Shown: piece after piece, positions 1 to 6,705 of the stretch | How the letters are laid out: the number at the start of each line of letters is the position of its first letter | Position numbering within the stretch: position 1 is the stretch's first letter | Origin: Clostridia bacterium | GTDB lineage: Bacteria > Bacillota > Clostridia > Monoglobales > Monoglobaceae | Reading direction: 5' to 3' | DNA length: 34,050 nucleotides | NCBI GenBank assembly: GCA_017436245.1 | Contig: JAFSDN010000065.1 | Span: 1-34,050, forward strand | Made by a program: the position numbers and the translations under genes | Notes under the pieces: model-generated | What the model saw: only the letters and a program-made list of their open reading frames with translations | Told to the model about the DNA's origin: nothing | Database searches by the model: none

Positions 1-207
1 GTACCCGGCGACAATGTTGAAACTCCCATCTGGGATGAGTTTAAAAGTATTGTTGCCAAGGCGGACGAAAGAGGCGCTGATGCCTTTGGTCAGGTTGAAC
101 GCTTTGAATTTTATGAAAGAGCAAAGAAGGCTTATGCCGTTATTGCAACTGGCGAAACCGCAATTTATGCAAATATAATGCTTCAAAAGGGCGTTGTGAC
201 AGAATGA
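1..207 (+). CDS. fucU: FucU/RbsD-family sugar mutarotase, C-terminal part
   Basis: This is the last 68 codons of a gene that begins before the window. The visible part contains [20 protein letters not shown] followed by [14 protein letters not shown], which matches the conserved C-terminal end of FucU-type L-fucose mutarotases (the pattern [12 protein letters not shown]...TGE...YxNIxLxKGV). Members of the RbsD/FucU family interconvert the anomers of fucose, ribose or related sugars in the cytoplasm and are decameric or octameric rings without a cofactor. The substrate cannot be told from this fragment. Its stop codon overlaps the ATG of the next gene (ATGA), so the two are translationally coupled. 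The downstream glycerate kinase and AraC regulator fit a sugar or sugar-acid catabolic operon. Confidence 0.78.
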   Translation, partial: VPGDNVETPIWDEFKSIVAKADERGADAFGQVERFEFYERAKKAYAVIATGETAIYANIMLQKGVVTE

Positions 208-917
208 AGGAAAAAATTTACACAATCCCCATAAACGAGGCATTTGAACAAAAGGGATTTTGTCCCTTTTGTTATATAAGAAAAAAACTTGAGAAAGAAG
301 CCGTTGAATACACTCTTGGCCCTGCGATGATGGAGCCTGATTTCAGAATTTTTACAAATGAAAGAGGATTTTGCCAAAGGCATATGCGTGAGCTGAACGG
401 TCTCCGAAATGCGTTGTCCCTGGCTTTGGTTGAAGATACTCACCTTGATGTTGTTGAGGGGCTTTTTGAGGATGTGCTCAAACCCGAAAAAAGGTCAGTT
501 TTTAAAAAAGAGAAGAGCAAAAAAGCAGTTTTTGCCGAAAAGCTGAAACTGCTCACAAACTCCTGTGCTGTTTGTGAAAAGGTTGATAAAACTTTTTTGG
601 ATTATATTGAAACCTTTGTTTTTATGTTGAAAACCGAAAAGGGTTTTCCCGAAACAGTTTTGAGCTCAGATGGTTTTTGCATTGAGCATTTTGCCTCAAT
701 TGCAGAGAAGGCATGTGAGATTTTGTCAAGTTCGGATTTTGAAAAGCACTTTGTTCCCATCATCGAAATGCAGAAAAAGAGAGTAAACGGGTTCCATGAG
801 AATATAAAAAAGTTTGAAGAAAGTTTTGATTACCGCAATGCGGGCAAACCCCTTGAAGTGCCAAAGGATATACTTGTGAAAACGGGGTATTTGCTGAACG
901 GTGAGTTTGACTTATGA
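204..917 (+). CDS. DUF6062-like protein with duplicated CxxC/CxxH modules
   Basis: A 237-residue cytoplasmic protein with no signal peptide or membrane segment. Its architecture is a duplicated metal-binding-like module. The first copy has C20-PF-C23 and C57-QR-H60, and the second has C121-AV-C124 and C159-IE-H162. The spacing between the two halves of each module is nearly the same (about 34-35 residues). From memory it resembles the DUF6062 family found in Clostridia, but no function is established. The modules could bind zinc or another metal, which is inference. A lysine-rich linker (about residues 93-115) separates the two copies. The start ATG overlaps the stop of the fucU-like gene, and the glycerate kinase starts 14 bases after its end, so it is an operon member. 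Confidence 0.72.
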   Translation: MKEKIYTIPINEAFEQKGFCPFCYIRKKLEKEAVEYTLGPAMMEPDFRIFTNERGFCQRHMRELNGLRNALSLALVEDTHLDVVEGLFEDVLKPEKRSVFKKEKSKKAVFAEKLKLLTNSCAVCEKVDKTFLDYIETFVFMLKTEKGFPETVLSSDGFCIEHFASIAEKACEILSSSDFEKHFVPIIEMQKKRVNGFHENIKKFEESFDYRNAGKPLEVPKDILVKTGYLLNGEFDL

Positions 918-931
918 AAAGGATGATGTAA

Positions 932-2065
932 GTGAAAGCAATTGTTGCAATTGATTCTTTGAAGGGCAGTCTTTCGTCAATTGAGGCAGGAAATGCAATA
1001 AAAGAAGGAATAAAAAGAGTGTGTTCTGATGCGGAAGTGATTGTGCGACCTCTGGCAGACGGAGGCGAAGGCACAACAGCAACTCTTGCGGCAGGTCTTG
1101 GTGGCAGAATTGAATCCCTCATGGTTACGGGCCCCTTGGGTAAACCTGTTGCGACAGAATACGGAATTATTGATGAAACACGCACTGCCATAATGGAAAT
1201 GGCATCGGCTGCAGGAATAACTCTTGTGGATGCCACACAGAGAAATCCGCTGAACACCACAACCTTTGGGCTTGGTGAAATGATTGCTGATGCAATTCAA
1301 AAAGGCTGTCGGGATTTTATTATCGGAATCGGAGGCAGTGCCACAAATGATGGTGGACTTGGTATGCTTTCGGCATTGGGCTTCGGGTTTTTTGACAATA
1401 ATGGCTGTGATGTCGGAATATACGGTAAAAATCTTGAGGGCATTGCAGAAATAAAGACGGATAATGTACTGTCCGAGCTGAAAAAGTGCAATTTCAGTAT
1501 TGCCTGTGATGTGACAAATCCCTTGTGCGGCGAGTTGGGCTGCAGTGCAGTTTACGGACCTCAGAAGGGTGCAACACCTGAAATTGTTGAAAATATGGAC
1601 GGCTGGCTGAAGTCATATGCTGAAATCGCCAAAGGGGTTTTTGATAATGCGAATTGGGAATATCCCGGAGCCGGTGCGGCAGGCGGTCTTGGCTTTGCAT
1701 TTATGGCGTTTCTGAACGGCAAGCTTGAACCCGGTGTTGACCTGATTCTTGAAAAGACCAATCTGGAAGCCTTTATAAAAGATGCAGATGTTGTTGTGAC
1801 GGGGGAAGGCAGACTTGATTTTCAGACCGCCATGGGCAAAGCTCCCATCGGGGTTGCAAAGCTGGCAAAGAAGCACGGGAAAAAGGTTGTTGCTTTTGCC
1901 GGTGCGGTAACATCGGATGCAACCGAATGTAACAAAAACGGAATTGATGCATTTTTTCCAATTCTCAGAGAAATCTGTACTCTGGAAAAGGCAATGGAAA
2001 AGGATTATGCGGCAGAGAATCTTGCGGCAACAGCCGAGCAGGTTTTCAGGTTGCTGACTCTGTGA
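932..2065 (+). CDS. glxK: Glycerate 2-kinase (GlxK/GarK family)
   Basis: A 377-residue cytoplasmic kinase that phosphorylates D-glycerate with ATP, normally giving 2-phosphoglycerate and feeding sugar-acid or glyoxylate breakdown into lower glycolysis. Family hallmarks are in order: DSLKGSLSS near the N terminus, PLADGGEGT at about residue 40, GIGGSATNDGG at about 130, CDVTNPLCGELGCSAVYGPQ at about 190, the glycine-rich PGAGAAGGLGFAF at about 245 and VVTGEGRLDFQTAMGK at about 290. Length matches the family (about 375-380). The start is GTG at 932, preceded by AAGGATGAT. It lies 14 bases after the DUF6062-like gene and 30 bases before the AraC-type regulator, which suggests one transcription unit. 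The physiological source of glycerate is not visible here. Confidence 0.93.
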   Translation: MKAIVAIDSLKGSLSSIEAGNAIKEGIKRVCSDAEVIVRPLADGGEGTTATLAAGLGGRIESLMVTGPLGKPVATEYGIIDETRTAIMEMASAAGITLVDATQRNPLNTTTFGLGEMIADAIQKGCRDFIIGIGGSATNDGGLGMLSALGFGFFDNNGCDVGIYGKNLEGIAEIKTDNVLSELKKCNFSIACDVTNPLCGELGCSAVYGPQKGATPEIVENMDGWLKSYAEIAKGVFDNANWEYPGAGAAGGLGFAFMAFLNGKLEPGVDLILEKTNLEAFIKDADVVVTGEGRLDFQTAMGKAPIGVAKLAKKHGKKVVAFAGAVTSDATECNKNGIDAFFPILREICTLEKAMEKDYAAENLAATAEQVFRLLTL

Positions 2066-2095
2066 TATACTGATTTGTGAAAAGGCGGTGAAGTT

Positions 2096-2968
2096 GTGGA
2101 TTTCAAATTGAAGAATTTTAAAATTCAGCTGACGGTTTCAAGAATTGCAAATATTCACTATTTTGAGTTTGTGCGCAAGTATCAGACTCATGATGATTTT
2201 CACGACTTTTGTGAGCTTTTGTATGTGGATAACGGGTCGGTTATGGTGCACAGCGAGAATTATACAGGGCTTGTGTCCAACAACCAGTTAATTATTCATC
2301 GTCCCAATGAGGTTCATTCCCTTATATGTGCCGACGATGTTGCACCAAACGTAATAATAATTGGGTTTGAATGTTTGTGCGATGCCATTGCTCCCTTTGC
2401 AAACAGCCCCATAACTCTTTCGGGCGAGCATAAAAAAATGCTGGCAGAGATAATGAAGGAGGGGATGAACGCTTATGAGCCGCCCTATGACACAATTACT
2501 CTGGATATGCAAAAAAGAAAGAGTCCCGTTTTTGGTTCTGACCAGATGCTGAAGCTCAGAATGGAAATGTTTCTTATCACTCTTGTGCGTGATTTTGATA
2601 TAAGGGACAACTCCTTGAAATGGGAGTCGGAGGAGGAAAACAAGGTTTCGGGCGTTCAGAAGTACATTGAAGAGCATTATATGGAAAAAATCCAGCTTGA
2701 ACATCTTTGTTTTCTTTTTGGAACAAATAAAACGACCCTTTGCCGCAACTTTAAAAATGTATACGGACGAAGTGTTACGGAGTATATTAATTTGCTGAAG
2801 GAAAAGGCGGCAAAACGTCTTTTGCGTGAAAATGAGCTTTCCATTACCGAGATTTCCGAAAAACTGGGGTTTACGTCAATTCATTACTTTTGCCGTTTTT
2901 TTAAAAAACAAACAGGGCATAGCCCAAAGGAATACATAAAATCTGTACGTTCAAAATTGAATATGTAG
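2096..2968 (+). CDS. AraC-family transcriptional regulator
   Basis: A 290-residue regulator. The N-terminal half (about residues 1-150) is an AraC-type cupin-like effector domain containing DFCELLYVDNGSVMV and a histidine-bearing HRPNEVHSLI segment. The C-terminal 100 residues are a two-helix-turn-helix AraC domain: VQKYIEEHYMEKIQLEHLC, then FGTNKTTLCRNFKNVYG, then LSITEISEKLGFTSIHYFCR followed by FFKKQTGHSPKEYI. This order is typical of sugar-responsive activators. The start is GTG at 2096 with the ribosome binding site AAAGGCGGTGAAG. It is last in the glycerate kinase transcription unit and faces the creatinase-like operon, so either unit could be its target; the sequence does not say which. 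The effector is unknown. Confidence 0.93.
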   Translation: MDFKLKNFKIQLTVSRIANIHYFEFVRKYQTHDDFHDFCELLYVDNGSVMVHSENYTGLVSNNQLIIHRPNEVHSLICADDVAPNVIIIGFECLCDAIAPFANSPITLSGEHKKMLAEIMKEGMNAYEPPYDTITLDMQKRKSPVFGSDQMLKLRMEMFLITLVRDFDIRDNSLKWESEEENKVSGVQKYIEEHYMEKIQLEHLCFLFGTNKTTLCRNFKNVYGRSVTEYINLLKEKAAKRLLRENELSITEISEKLGFTSIHYFCRFFKKQTGHSPKEYIKSVRSKLNM

Positions 2969-2972
2969 AATT

Positions 2973-3005
2973 AACGGGGATGTTGCCTGATGCAACATCC
3001 CCGTT
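2973..3005. terminator. Perfect 14-bp stem-loop between convergent operons
   Basis: The arms AACGGGGATGTTGC (2973-2986) and GCAACATCCCCGTT (2992-3005) pair perfectly around the 5-base loop CTGAT. It lies 4 bases after the AraC stop and 10 bases before the end of the oppositely oriented creatininase gene. Neither side has a good T-run, so it may act as a bidirectional transcription barrier or an mRNA 3'-end stabiliser rather than a textbook intrinsic terminator. Confidence 0.75.
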
Positions 3006-3015
3006 GAGTTATAGA

Positions 3016-3750
3016 TTAAACAATCTTCTTTTCAAGATATTCAAGTGATTGACGAACCATTTCGTCACCGATTTCGGTTGATGCCTCTGCGGCACTTTTT
3101 GTAAACCAATGATTGATGTCGCCAAGTCTTTCGAGCTTAACAGCGTCAGGGTAAAGTGACATCAGAATTGAGCACTCATACTTTCCTGCGTGGTCATAGC
3201 CAGTTGCGTTCTGAACAGCGGTACTCATTGTGGGAATAACCTTAATCCAACTAAACGGGTCATCTGCCTCGCCCAAATCGTCATAATAATTTGCGTAATT
3301 CTCGCTTCCCCACCAGCCTTTGCCTTGAGTTTTTTCCAAGTATCTCATAATGGCTCTCTGTGATGCTTTCATATATGAAAGTGTCATGGGCTTGTAATTT
3401 TCCTGTTCAAACTGATGATGGATAACTACATAAATATTACGGAGACCTGCATCAAGCATATTCATGAAAATCTGGAAGAGATATGCTTCAAACACGTCTT
3501 CTTCGATATGCACTGTTCCGCTTGTTTCGTCAGCAACAGCATAGCTTGAAGGACTGTAATAAATTGTGGGTGCTATCATAATTTCCTTCTTTTCAGCAAG
3601 CTTTTTGATAAGTCCCTCTGCAATCAGGGAATCGCAGCCATAAGAGCAATGAGGACCGTGGTACTCAACAGTACCGCCGCAGATAACAAAGGGAATTCTG
3701 TTCTCTTTAACGTTGTTAAGTTCTCTGGGAAAACTCATATTGTATTCCAT
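3016..3750 (-). CDS. Creatininase-family amidohydrolase
   Basis: A 244-residue cytoplasmic protein of the creatininase family, whose members are metal-dependent amidohydrolases or deformylases acting on small cyclic or N-acylated compounds. The family signature appears as GGTVEYHGPHCSYGCD, giving likely metal ligands E29, H31 and D40. The C-terminal motif HAGKYECS also fits. The NGHxEN-type segment is unusual: it reads IHHQFEQEN (residues 110-118), so one expected histidine ligand is shifted or replaced. True creatininase activity is therefore uncertain. The start ATG has a strong AAGGAGGAG site 7 bases upstream. It is the third gene of an operon with the creatinase-like and ASRT genes, 14 bases after the ASRT stop. 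The substrate may be a guanidino, imide or amide compound; this is inference. Confidence 0.8.
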   Translation of the reverse strand: MEYNMSFPRELNNVKENRIPFVICGGTVEYHGPHCSYGCDSLIAEGLIKKLAEKKEIMIAPTIYYSPSSYAVADETSGTVHIEEDVFEAYLFQIFMNMLDAGLRNIYVVIHHQFEQENYKPMTLSYMKASQRAIMRYLEKTQGKGWWGSENYANYYDDLGEADDPFSWIKVIPTMSTAVQNATGYDHAGKYECSILMSLYPDAVKLERLGDINHWFTKSAAEASTEIGDEMVRQSLEYLEKKIV

Positions 3751-3764
3751 GGTATTTCTCCTCC

Positions 3765-4130
3765 TTATTCTGAATAACCAAGCGTTGTGTAGAATGCAAG
3801 GTTTGACTGAGTGTTGTCAAGTCTTCCGTATTGCAATACAATAGGAGTATTGCTTGAAACCTTCATAGCATACTGCGTCTCAAAGGGAACTTTAAATCCG
3901 CACATATGTTCAATATTGTTCATTCTGAAGCACTTCACTCTTTTAGCTCCAACTTCCCACACAATACCTGTATGAGGATCCTTATCTGTAAAATAAATGC
4001 TTACGTCTATTTTTGCATCTGTGTCAGAATCGTTAACAATTATTACGGATTCATGACCTTTTGCAACGCCTTCTCCTTCCTGCGGAAGCTCGCAGTCGGG
4101 GATAATCCATTCTTTTTTACCAATAGCCAT
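3765..4130 (-). CDS. ASRT-family (sensory rhodopsin transducer-like) protein
   Basis: A 121-residue all-beta soluble protein. The chain from GKKEWIIPDCELP through GHESVIIVNDSDTDAKIDVS, IYFTDKDPH, KRVKCFRMNN and TPIVLQYGRLDNTQSNLA follows the pattern of the Anabaena sensory rhodopsin transducer family (HExxxxxN...DAxxxITIYFSDREP...P.V.Q..R.D). The founding member binds a microbial rhodopsin, but the family is found in many bacteria without rhodopsin and has been proposed to bind small molecules. No rhodopsin gene is visible here. The longest frame begins at 4178 inside the upstream gene, but an internal ATG at 4130 is preceded by GGAGATAAAAAA, so that start is used. It sits between the creatinase-like and creatininase-family genes, suggesting a ligand-binding role in their pathway. 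Confidence 0.82.
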   Translation of the reverse strand: MAIGKKEWIIPDCELPQEGEGVAKGHESVIIVNDSDTDAKIDVSIYFTDKDPHTGIVWEVGAKRVKCFRMNNIEHMCGFKVPFETQYAMKVSSNTPIVLQYGRLDNTQSNLAFYTTLGYSE

Positions 4131-4161
4131 TTTTTTATCTCCAATCAGTTTAATTGTTGAA

Positions 4162-5334
4162 TTAGAAACCGAGCTCAATGATACCCTTCTTCAGGTAGTC
4201 TGTCATCTTGTGGCAACCGTCTTTTGTGATGGCAGCACCGATTTCCCATCTGCAGCCAAAGCCGTCGCCCATGATAAATGTATCAACCTGGAATGTCATG
4301 TTTTCTTCCAGCTTATATGTTGAGTCTGTTTCCATCCAGGGCGGTTCAACCTCAATCATACCTGTTCCGTGGCAAGGTCCGTAAACATAGCTGTCCTTGA
4401 AACCGTTGTCAACATACATCTTATAGAAGTTCTGAGCAACATCACTTGCCATAACGCCTGCCTTCAGCTGGTCAATTGTCCAGTCGTGAGCTTCCTTACA
4501 GAATTCAACAACTCGTCTTCTTTCGCCTTCGAGCTTACCCATAGCAATGGGAAGACCGATAGCAGGTGAATAACCGTCAATTTTTGCAGAAAGGTTCAAC
4601 TGAACAATGTCGTTTTTACCGATTGTTCTGTAGCCTGAACGTGAAATTGCGTGGCTTGTTGACTTTTCGCTGAATACATACATGGGAAGACCTTCGTATT
4701 CTGCGCCTTCTTCGTAAATAACCTTCTGTGCGATACCAACCATCTGCAGTTCAGTAACGCCGGGCTTCAGGTTGCGGATAACTTCGTCTGTTGCAATGTC
4801 AACAATTCTGAAGCCTTCCTGAATACAAGCAAGCTCGTTTGCTGACTTAATCTTTCTAAGGTTAACCATAATATCGTTGCACTTAACGATTTCTGCTTCG
4901 GGATAGCTGTTCTTGAGACCTTCATAGATGGGAAGTGTACATTCAACATAGCTTCCGAGACCAATTTTGATTTTGTTGCCTGTAACGCCAATTGCTTTGA
5001 ACACATCGTTGAATGTATCAGCATGGAGTTCGGGGTATGAGGGGTCAGCTGATTCTCTGAATTCTCTCAGACAGAATACTTTATCAATCTTACCAACGTC
5101 CTTGGCAAAGATGATACATTCGGGGCCAACCATAAGTGCAGCTTCGCCTGTTGCAGAGATAGCAACACCTGCACGTTCAAACAGAGGCCAGAAGCCACTG
5201 AAATATCTTGCATTTGCGTAGTCTGACTCTGTTGAGCATACAACCATAACGTCCAGACCTTTTTCTGCAACCAGCTTTGCAGCTTTTGCAATTCTTTCTT
5301 TGTACTCATAATCGGGAATACAAATTCTTGACAT
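4162..5334 (-). CDS. Creatinase-like M24-family protein with incomplete metal site
   Basis: A 390-residue protein with the two-domain creatinase/aminopeptidase P fold: an N-terminal domain (about 1-160) and a C-terminal pita-bread domain (about 170-390). Aligning by motif to M24 metallopeptidases, the five metal ligands Asp, Asp, His, Glu, Glu become N247, A258, H322 (GPCHGTG), D351 and E364 (CRWEIG). Most of the dinuclear metal site is therefore lost, as in creatinase, which is metal-independent. An amidino- or amide-hydrolase role on a small molecule is more likely than peptidase; DoeA-type ectoine hydrolase is another relative to consider. A longer frame starts at 5343, but AGGAG abuts that codon directly, so the ATG at 5334, about 9 bases from AGGAG, is preferred. 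It is first in the operon. Confidence 0.85.
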   Translation of the reverse strand: MSRICIPDYEYKERIAKAAKLVAEKGLDVMVVCSTESDYANARYFSGFWPLFERAGVAISATGEAALMVGPECIIFAKDVGKIDKVFCLREFRESADPSYPELHADTFNDVFKAIGVTGNKIKIGLGSYVECTLPIYEGLKNSYPEAEIVKCNDIMVNLRKIKSANELACIQEGFRIVDIATDEVIRNLKPGVTELQMVGIAQKVIYEEGAEYEGLPMYVFSEKSTSHAISRSGYRTIGKNDIVQLNLSAKIDGYSPAIGLPIAMGKLEGERRRVVEFCKEAHDWTIDQLKAGVMASDVAQNFYKMYVDNGFKDSYVYGPCHGTGMIEVEPPWMETDSTYKLEENMTFQVDTFIMGDGFGCRWEIGAAITKDGCHKMTDYLKKGIIELGF

Positions 5335-5369
5335 AAAAAACATCTCCTGTCTTTATTTAATATATTTTC

Positions 5370-5384
5370 CGGGAAATCTTCCCG
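5370..5384. promoter_or_regulatory. Leader hairpin of the creatinase-like operon
   Basis: CGGGAA (5370-5375) and TTCCCG (5379-5384) form a 6-bp stem with a 3-base loop in the predicted 5' leader. On the + strand it is followed by seven T's and would work as a terminator in that direction, although no + strand gene lies just upstream. It may block incoming + transcription or shape the leader. Confidence 0.45.
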
Positions 5385-5396
5385 TTTTTTTGTTTA

Positions 5397-5425
5397 ATTA
5401 TATCACAAAAAGCTATTCTTGTCTT
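5397..5425 (-). promoter_or_regulatory. Promoter of the creatinase-like operon
   Basis: On the - strand the -10 TATAAT (5397-5402) is preceded by TGA, giving an extended -10, and by a weak -35 AAGACA (5420-5425) with 17-base spacing. The predicted start is near 5390, leaving a leader of about 55 bases before the ATG at 5334. Confidence 0.6.
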
Positions 5426-5488
5426 TGAACTATTTTCCCTTTTTTTTGCACAATCGTAAATTTATTTTACAAATGGTGAAAAAATAAG

Positions 5489-5652
5489 CCGCCTCCAAAA
5501 GCAATATCATTAAGTTAATCAGCTTGTCATTCTGAACGTAGTGAAGAATCTTTGTTTTAAATCAGATTCTTCGACTTCGCCTTACGGCTACGCTCAGAAT
5601 GACACTTTCGTATATATCCTTAACTTAATTGTATTGCCCAAAAAGGAGGCGG
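5489..5652. repeat. MITE-like repeat, copy A, nested in a terminator-like inverted repeat
   Basis: The core 5506-5628 is 123 bp and matches 8126-8248 with four mismatches in the same orientation. It has ends ATTAAGTTAA and TTAACTTAAT that are inverted repeats, and an inner hairpin between GTCATTCTGAACG and GCTCAGAATGAC with AAGAATCT and AGATTCTT inside. Outside the core, CCGCCTCC (5489-5496) pairs with GGAGGCGG (5645-5652), each flanked by A/T runs, which looks like a bidirectional terminator whose loop received the repeat. No transposase is present. Together with its A/T-rich flanks it accounts for most of the gene-free stretch 5335-5676; 5426-5488 shows nothing else recognisable. Confidence 0.82.
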
Positions 5653-5676
5653 TTTATTTTTTATCTTATTTTATAA

Positions 5677-6009
5677 TCATCTGTTGCTTGAATGTGTTTT
5701 TTTGCTGAATAATCCGATTTCTTCTTCAATTTTTTTCAATTCAACAGGGACAAAAAAGTGATTTATCGGTATGGAAAGAATAGTACTGATTTTATAAAGT
5801 GTAAAAAGACTGATACCTTGGTCTATTTTCTCACTTTCCATATTTCCGACTAAGGATGTTGAGATGTTTGCTAATTCTGCCAATTTTTCTTGAGTTATAC
5901 GGTTTGTTTTATCTTTTCCGATATTATAAAGCTGACGGTAGAATTTTATGTTATCACCTATAATTTTATACAATTCATTTTCAGCGTAAATAAGTATCAC
6001 CCTTTGCAT
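5677..6009 (-). CDS. XRE-family helix-turn-helix regulator
   Basis: A 110-residue DNA-binding protein. The Cro/C1-type helix-turn-helix spans about residues 16-82: IGDNIKFYRQLYNI, then ITQEKLAELANISTSLVGNM with the recognition helix after the turn, then ISLFTLYKISTILSIPINHF. The C-terminal 28 residues are charged and polar. The ATG at 6009 lacks a clear ribosome binding site, so the exact start is uncertain (a TTG at codon 13 is an alternative). It is divergent from the small membrane protein and LRR genes, with a perfect 11-12-11 inverted repeat in the shared control region, so it probably represses that unit and itself. The region is A/T-richer than its neighbours and is bracketed by two copies of the same repeat, consistent with acquisition by transfer. 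Confidence 0.85.
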   Translation of the reverse strand: MQRVILIYAENELYKIIGDNIKFYRQLYNIGKDKTNRITQEKLAELANISTSLVGNMESEKIDQGISLFTLYKISTILSIPINHFFVPVELKKIEEEIGLFSKKTHSSNR

Positions 6010-6045
6010 ATTTTATACATTTTCTATATTTTTATCACACCTGCA

Positions 6046-6079
6046 ATAATTATACAATTGATTAATAATGTATAATTAT
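6046..6079. promoter_or_regulatory. Candidate operator: 11-12-11 inverted repeat
   Basis: ATAATTATACA (6046-6056) and TGTATAATTAT (6069-6079) are perfect inverted repeats with a 12-base spacer. They lie in the divergent region between the XRE gene and 6218, ending 2 bases before the -35 of the + strand promoter. The placement suits binding by a dimeric XRE regulator; that link is inference. Confidence 0.55.
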
Positions 6080-6081
6080 CA

Positions 6082-6110
6082 TTGACAATATAAGAATGAT
6101 GTGATAATAT
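6082..6110 (+). promoter_or_regulatory. Promoter for the small membrane protein and LRR genes
   Basis: A perfect -35 TTGACA (6082-6087), a 17-base spacer and -10 TAATAT (6105-6110). Transcription would start near 6117, leaving a leader of about 100 bases that contains GGGAGG followed by an ATG-TGA start-stop and a 6-codon GTG frame before the ATG at 6218. Confidence 0.65.
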
Positions 6111-6217
6111 ATATCAATACATGGGTTATATTGTGGGAGGTATAAGTTATGTGAAAGTAATCATAAATTAAAAAATAAAAAGCAAAAGAAAACGATCAAT
6201 TTGAGAGGAGATTTTTT

Positions 6218-6679
6218 ATGGATTCAGGTGTAGTTATAGCGGTTATAATATGGGTTGCGGTTGCAATTATTGCAAGACTTAATATTCCGATAATCAGCCC
6301 AATTCTTCGTTGGTGGTGGAATATAAGCTTTACCATTGCAGCATACATACCTTTTTGCGGTTGGATGTCAATTTTTATTATAACAAAAGGTGATGAGAAA
6401 GCAAAAAAGAGAAAAGAAGAATTGGTTAATATTGGCAGAAGTACAGATGATATGGCATTTAATTCTCTTGAACAATCGGCAAAACGTGAAGAAGCAGAGC
6501 GTGAAGTGCGGGCTGCTCAGCAAAAAGCGGAGCGTGAGGCTTTGGAGGAAGATTTAAAAGGCCGAGCATACCGTGCTCTCGGTACAAGAAATGTCACGCT
6601 TAATTCAGACGGTTCAATGGCAAAAGTCGGCGACGGAGATTTTGTGCCTGTCAATGAGCTGAAAAAAGAATTAAGATAG
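6218..6679 (+). CDS. Small membrane protein of unknown function
   Basis: A 153-residue protein that I cannot assign to a family. The N terminus carries two hydrophobic segments, about residues 4-22 (VVIAVIIWVAVAII) and 35-56 (ISFTIAAYIPFCGWMSIFII), separated by a short stretch with WWW. A highly charged helical region follows (about 57-118, rich in Lys, Glu, Arg and Ala), probably a coiled coil in the cytoplasm, then a short tail with DGSMAKVGDGDFVPVNEL. The start has an excellent GAGAGGAG site 7 bases upstream. It is co-transcribed with the LRR protein 26 bases downstream and is opposite the XRE regulator. A scaffold or secretion-helper role for the LRR protein is possible but not shown. Confidence 0.75.
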   Translation: MDSGVVIAVIIWVAVAIIARLNIPIISPILRWWWNISFTIAAYIPFCGWMSIFIITKGDEKAKKRKEELVNIGRSTDDMAFNSLEQSAKREEAEREVRAAQQKAEREALEEDLKGRAYRALGTRNVTLNSDGSMAKVGDGDFVPVNELKKELR

Positions 6680-6705
6680 GAAATCAGAAAGGCGGCAATA
6701 ATAAA

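Noticed and set aside
3765..4130. ASRT protein taken as evidence of a light-sensing rhodopsin system
   Set aside because: No rhodopsin-like seven-helix protein is encoded in the window and the neighbours are hydrolases.
5500..5650. Hairpin repeats considered as a CRISPR array
   Set aside because: There are only single units at distant places, no regular spacers and no cas genes.
6145..6172. GGGAGG followed by ATG-TGA and a 6-codon GTG frame in the leader of the 6218 gene
   Set aside because: Too short to call as a gene; kept only as a comment on the leader.
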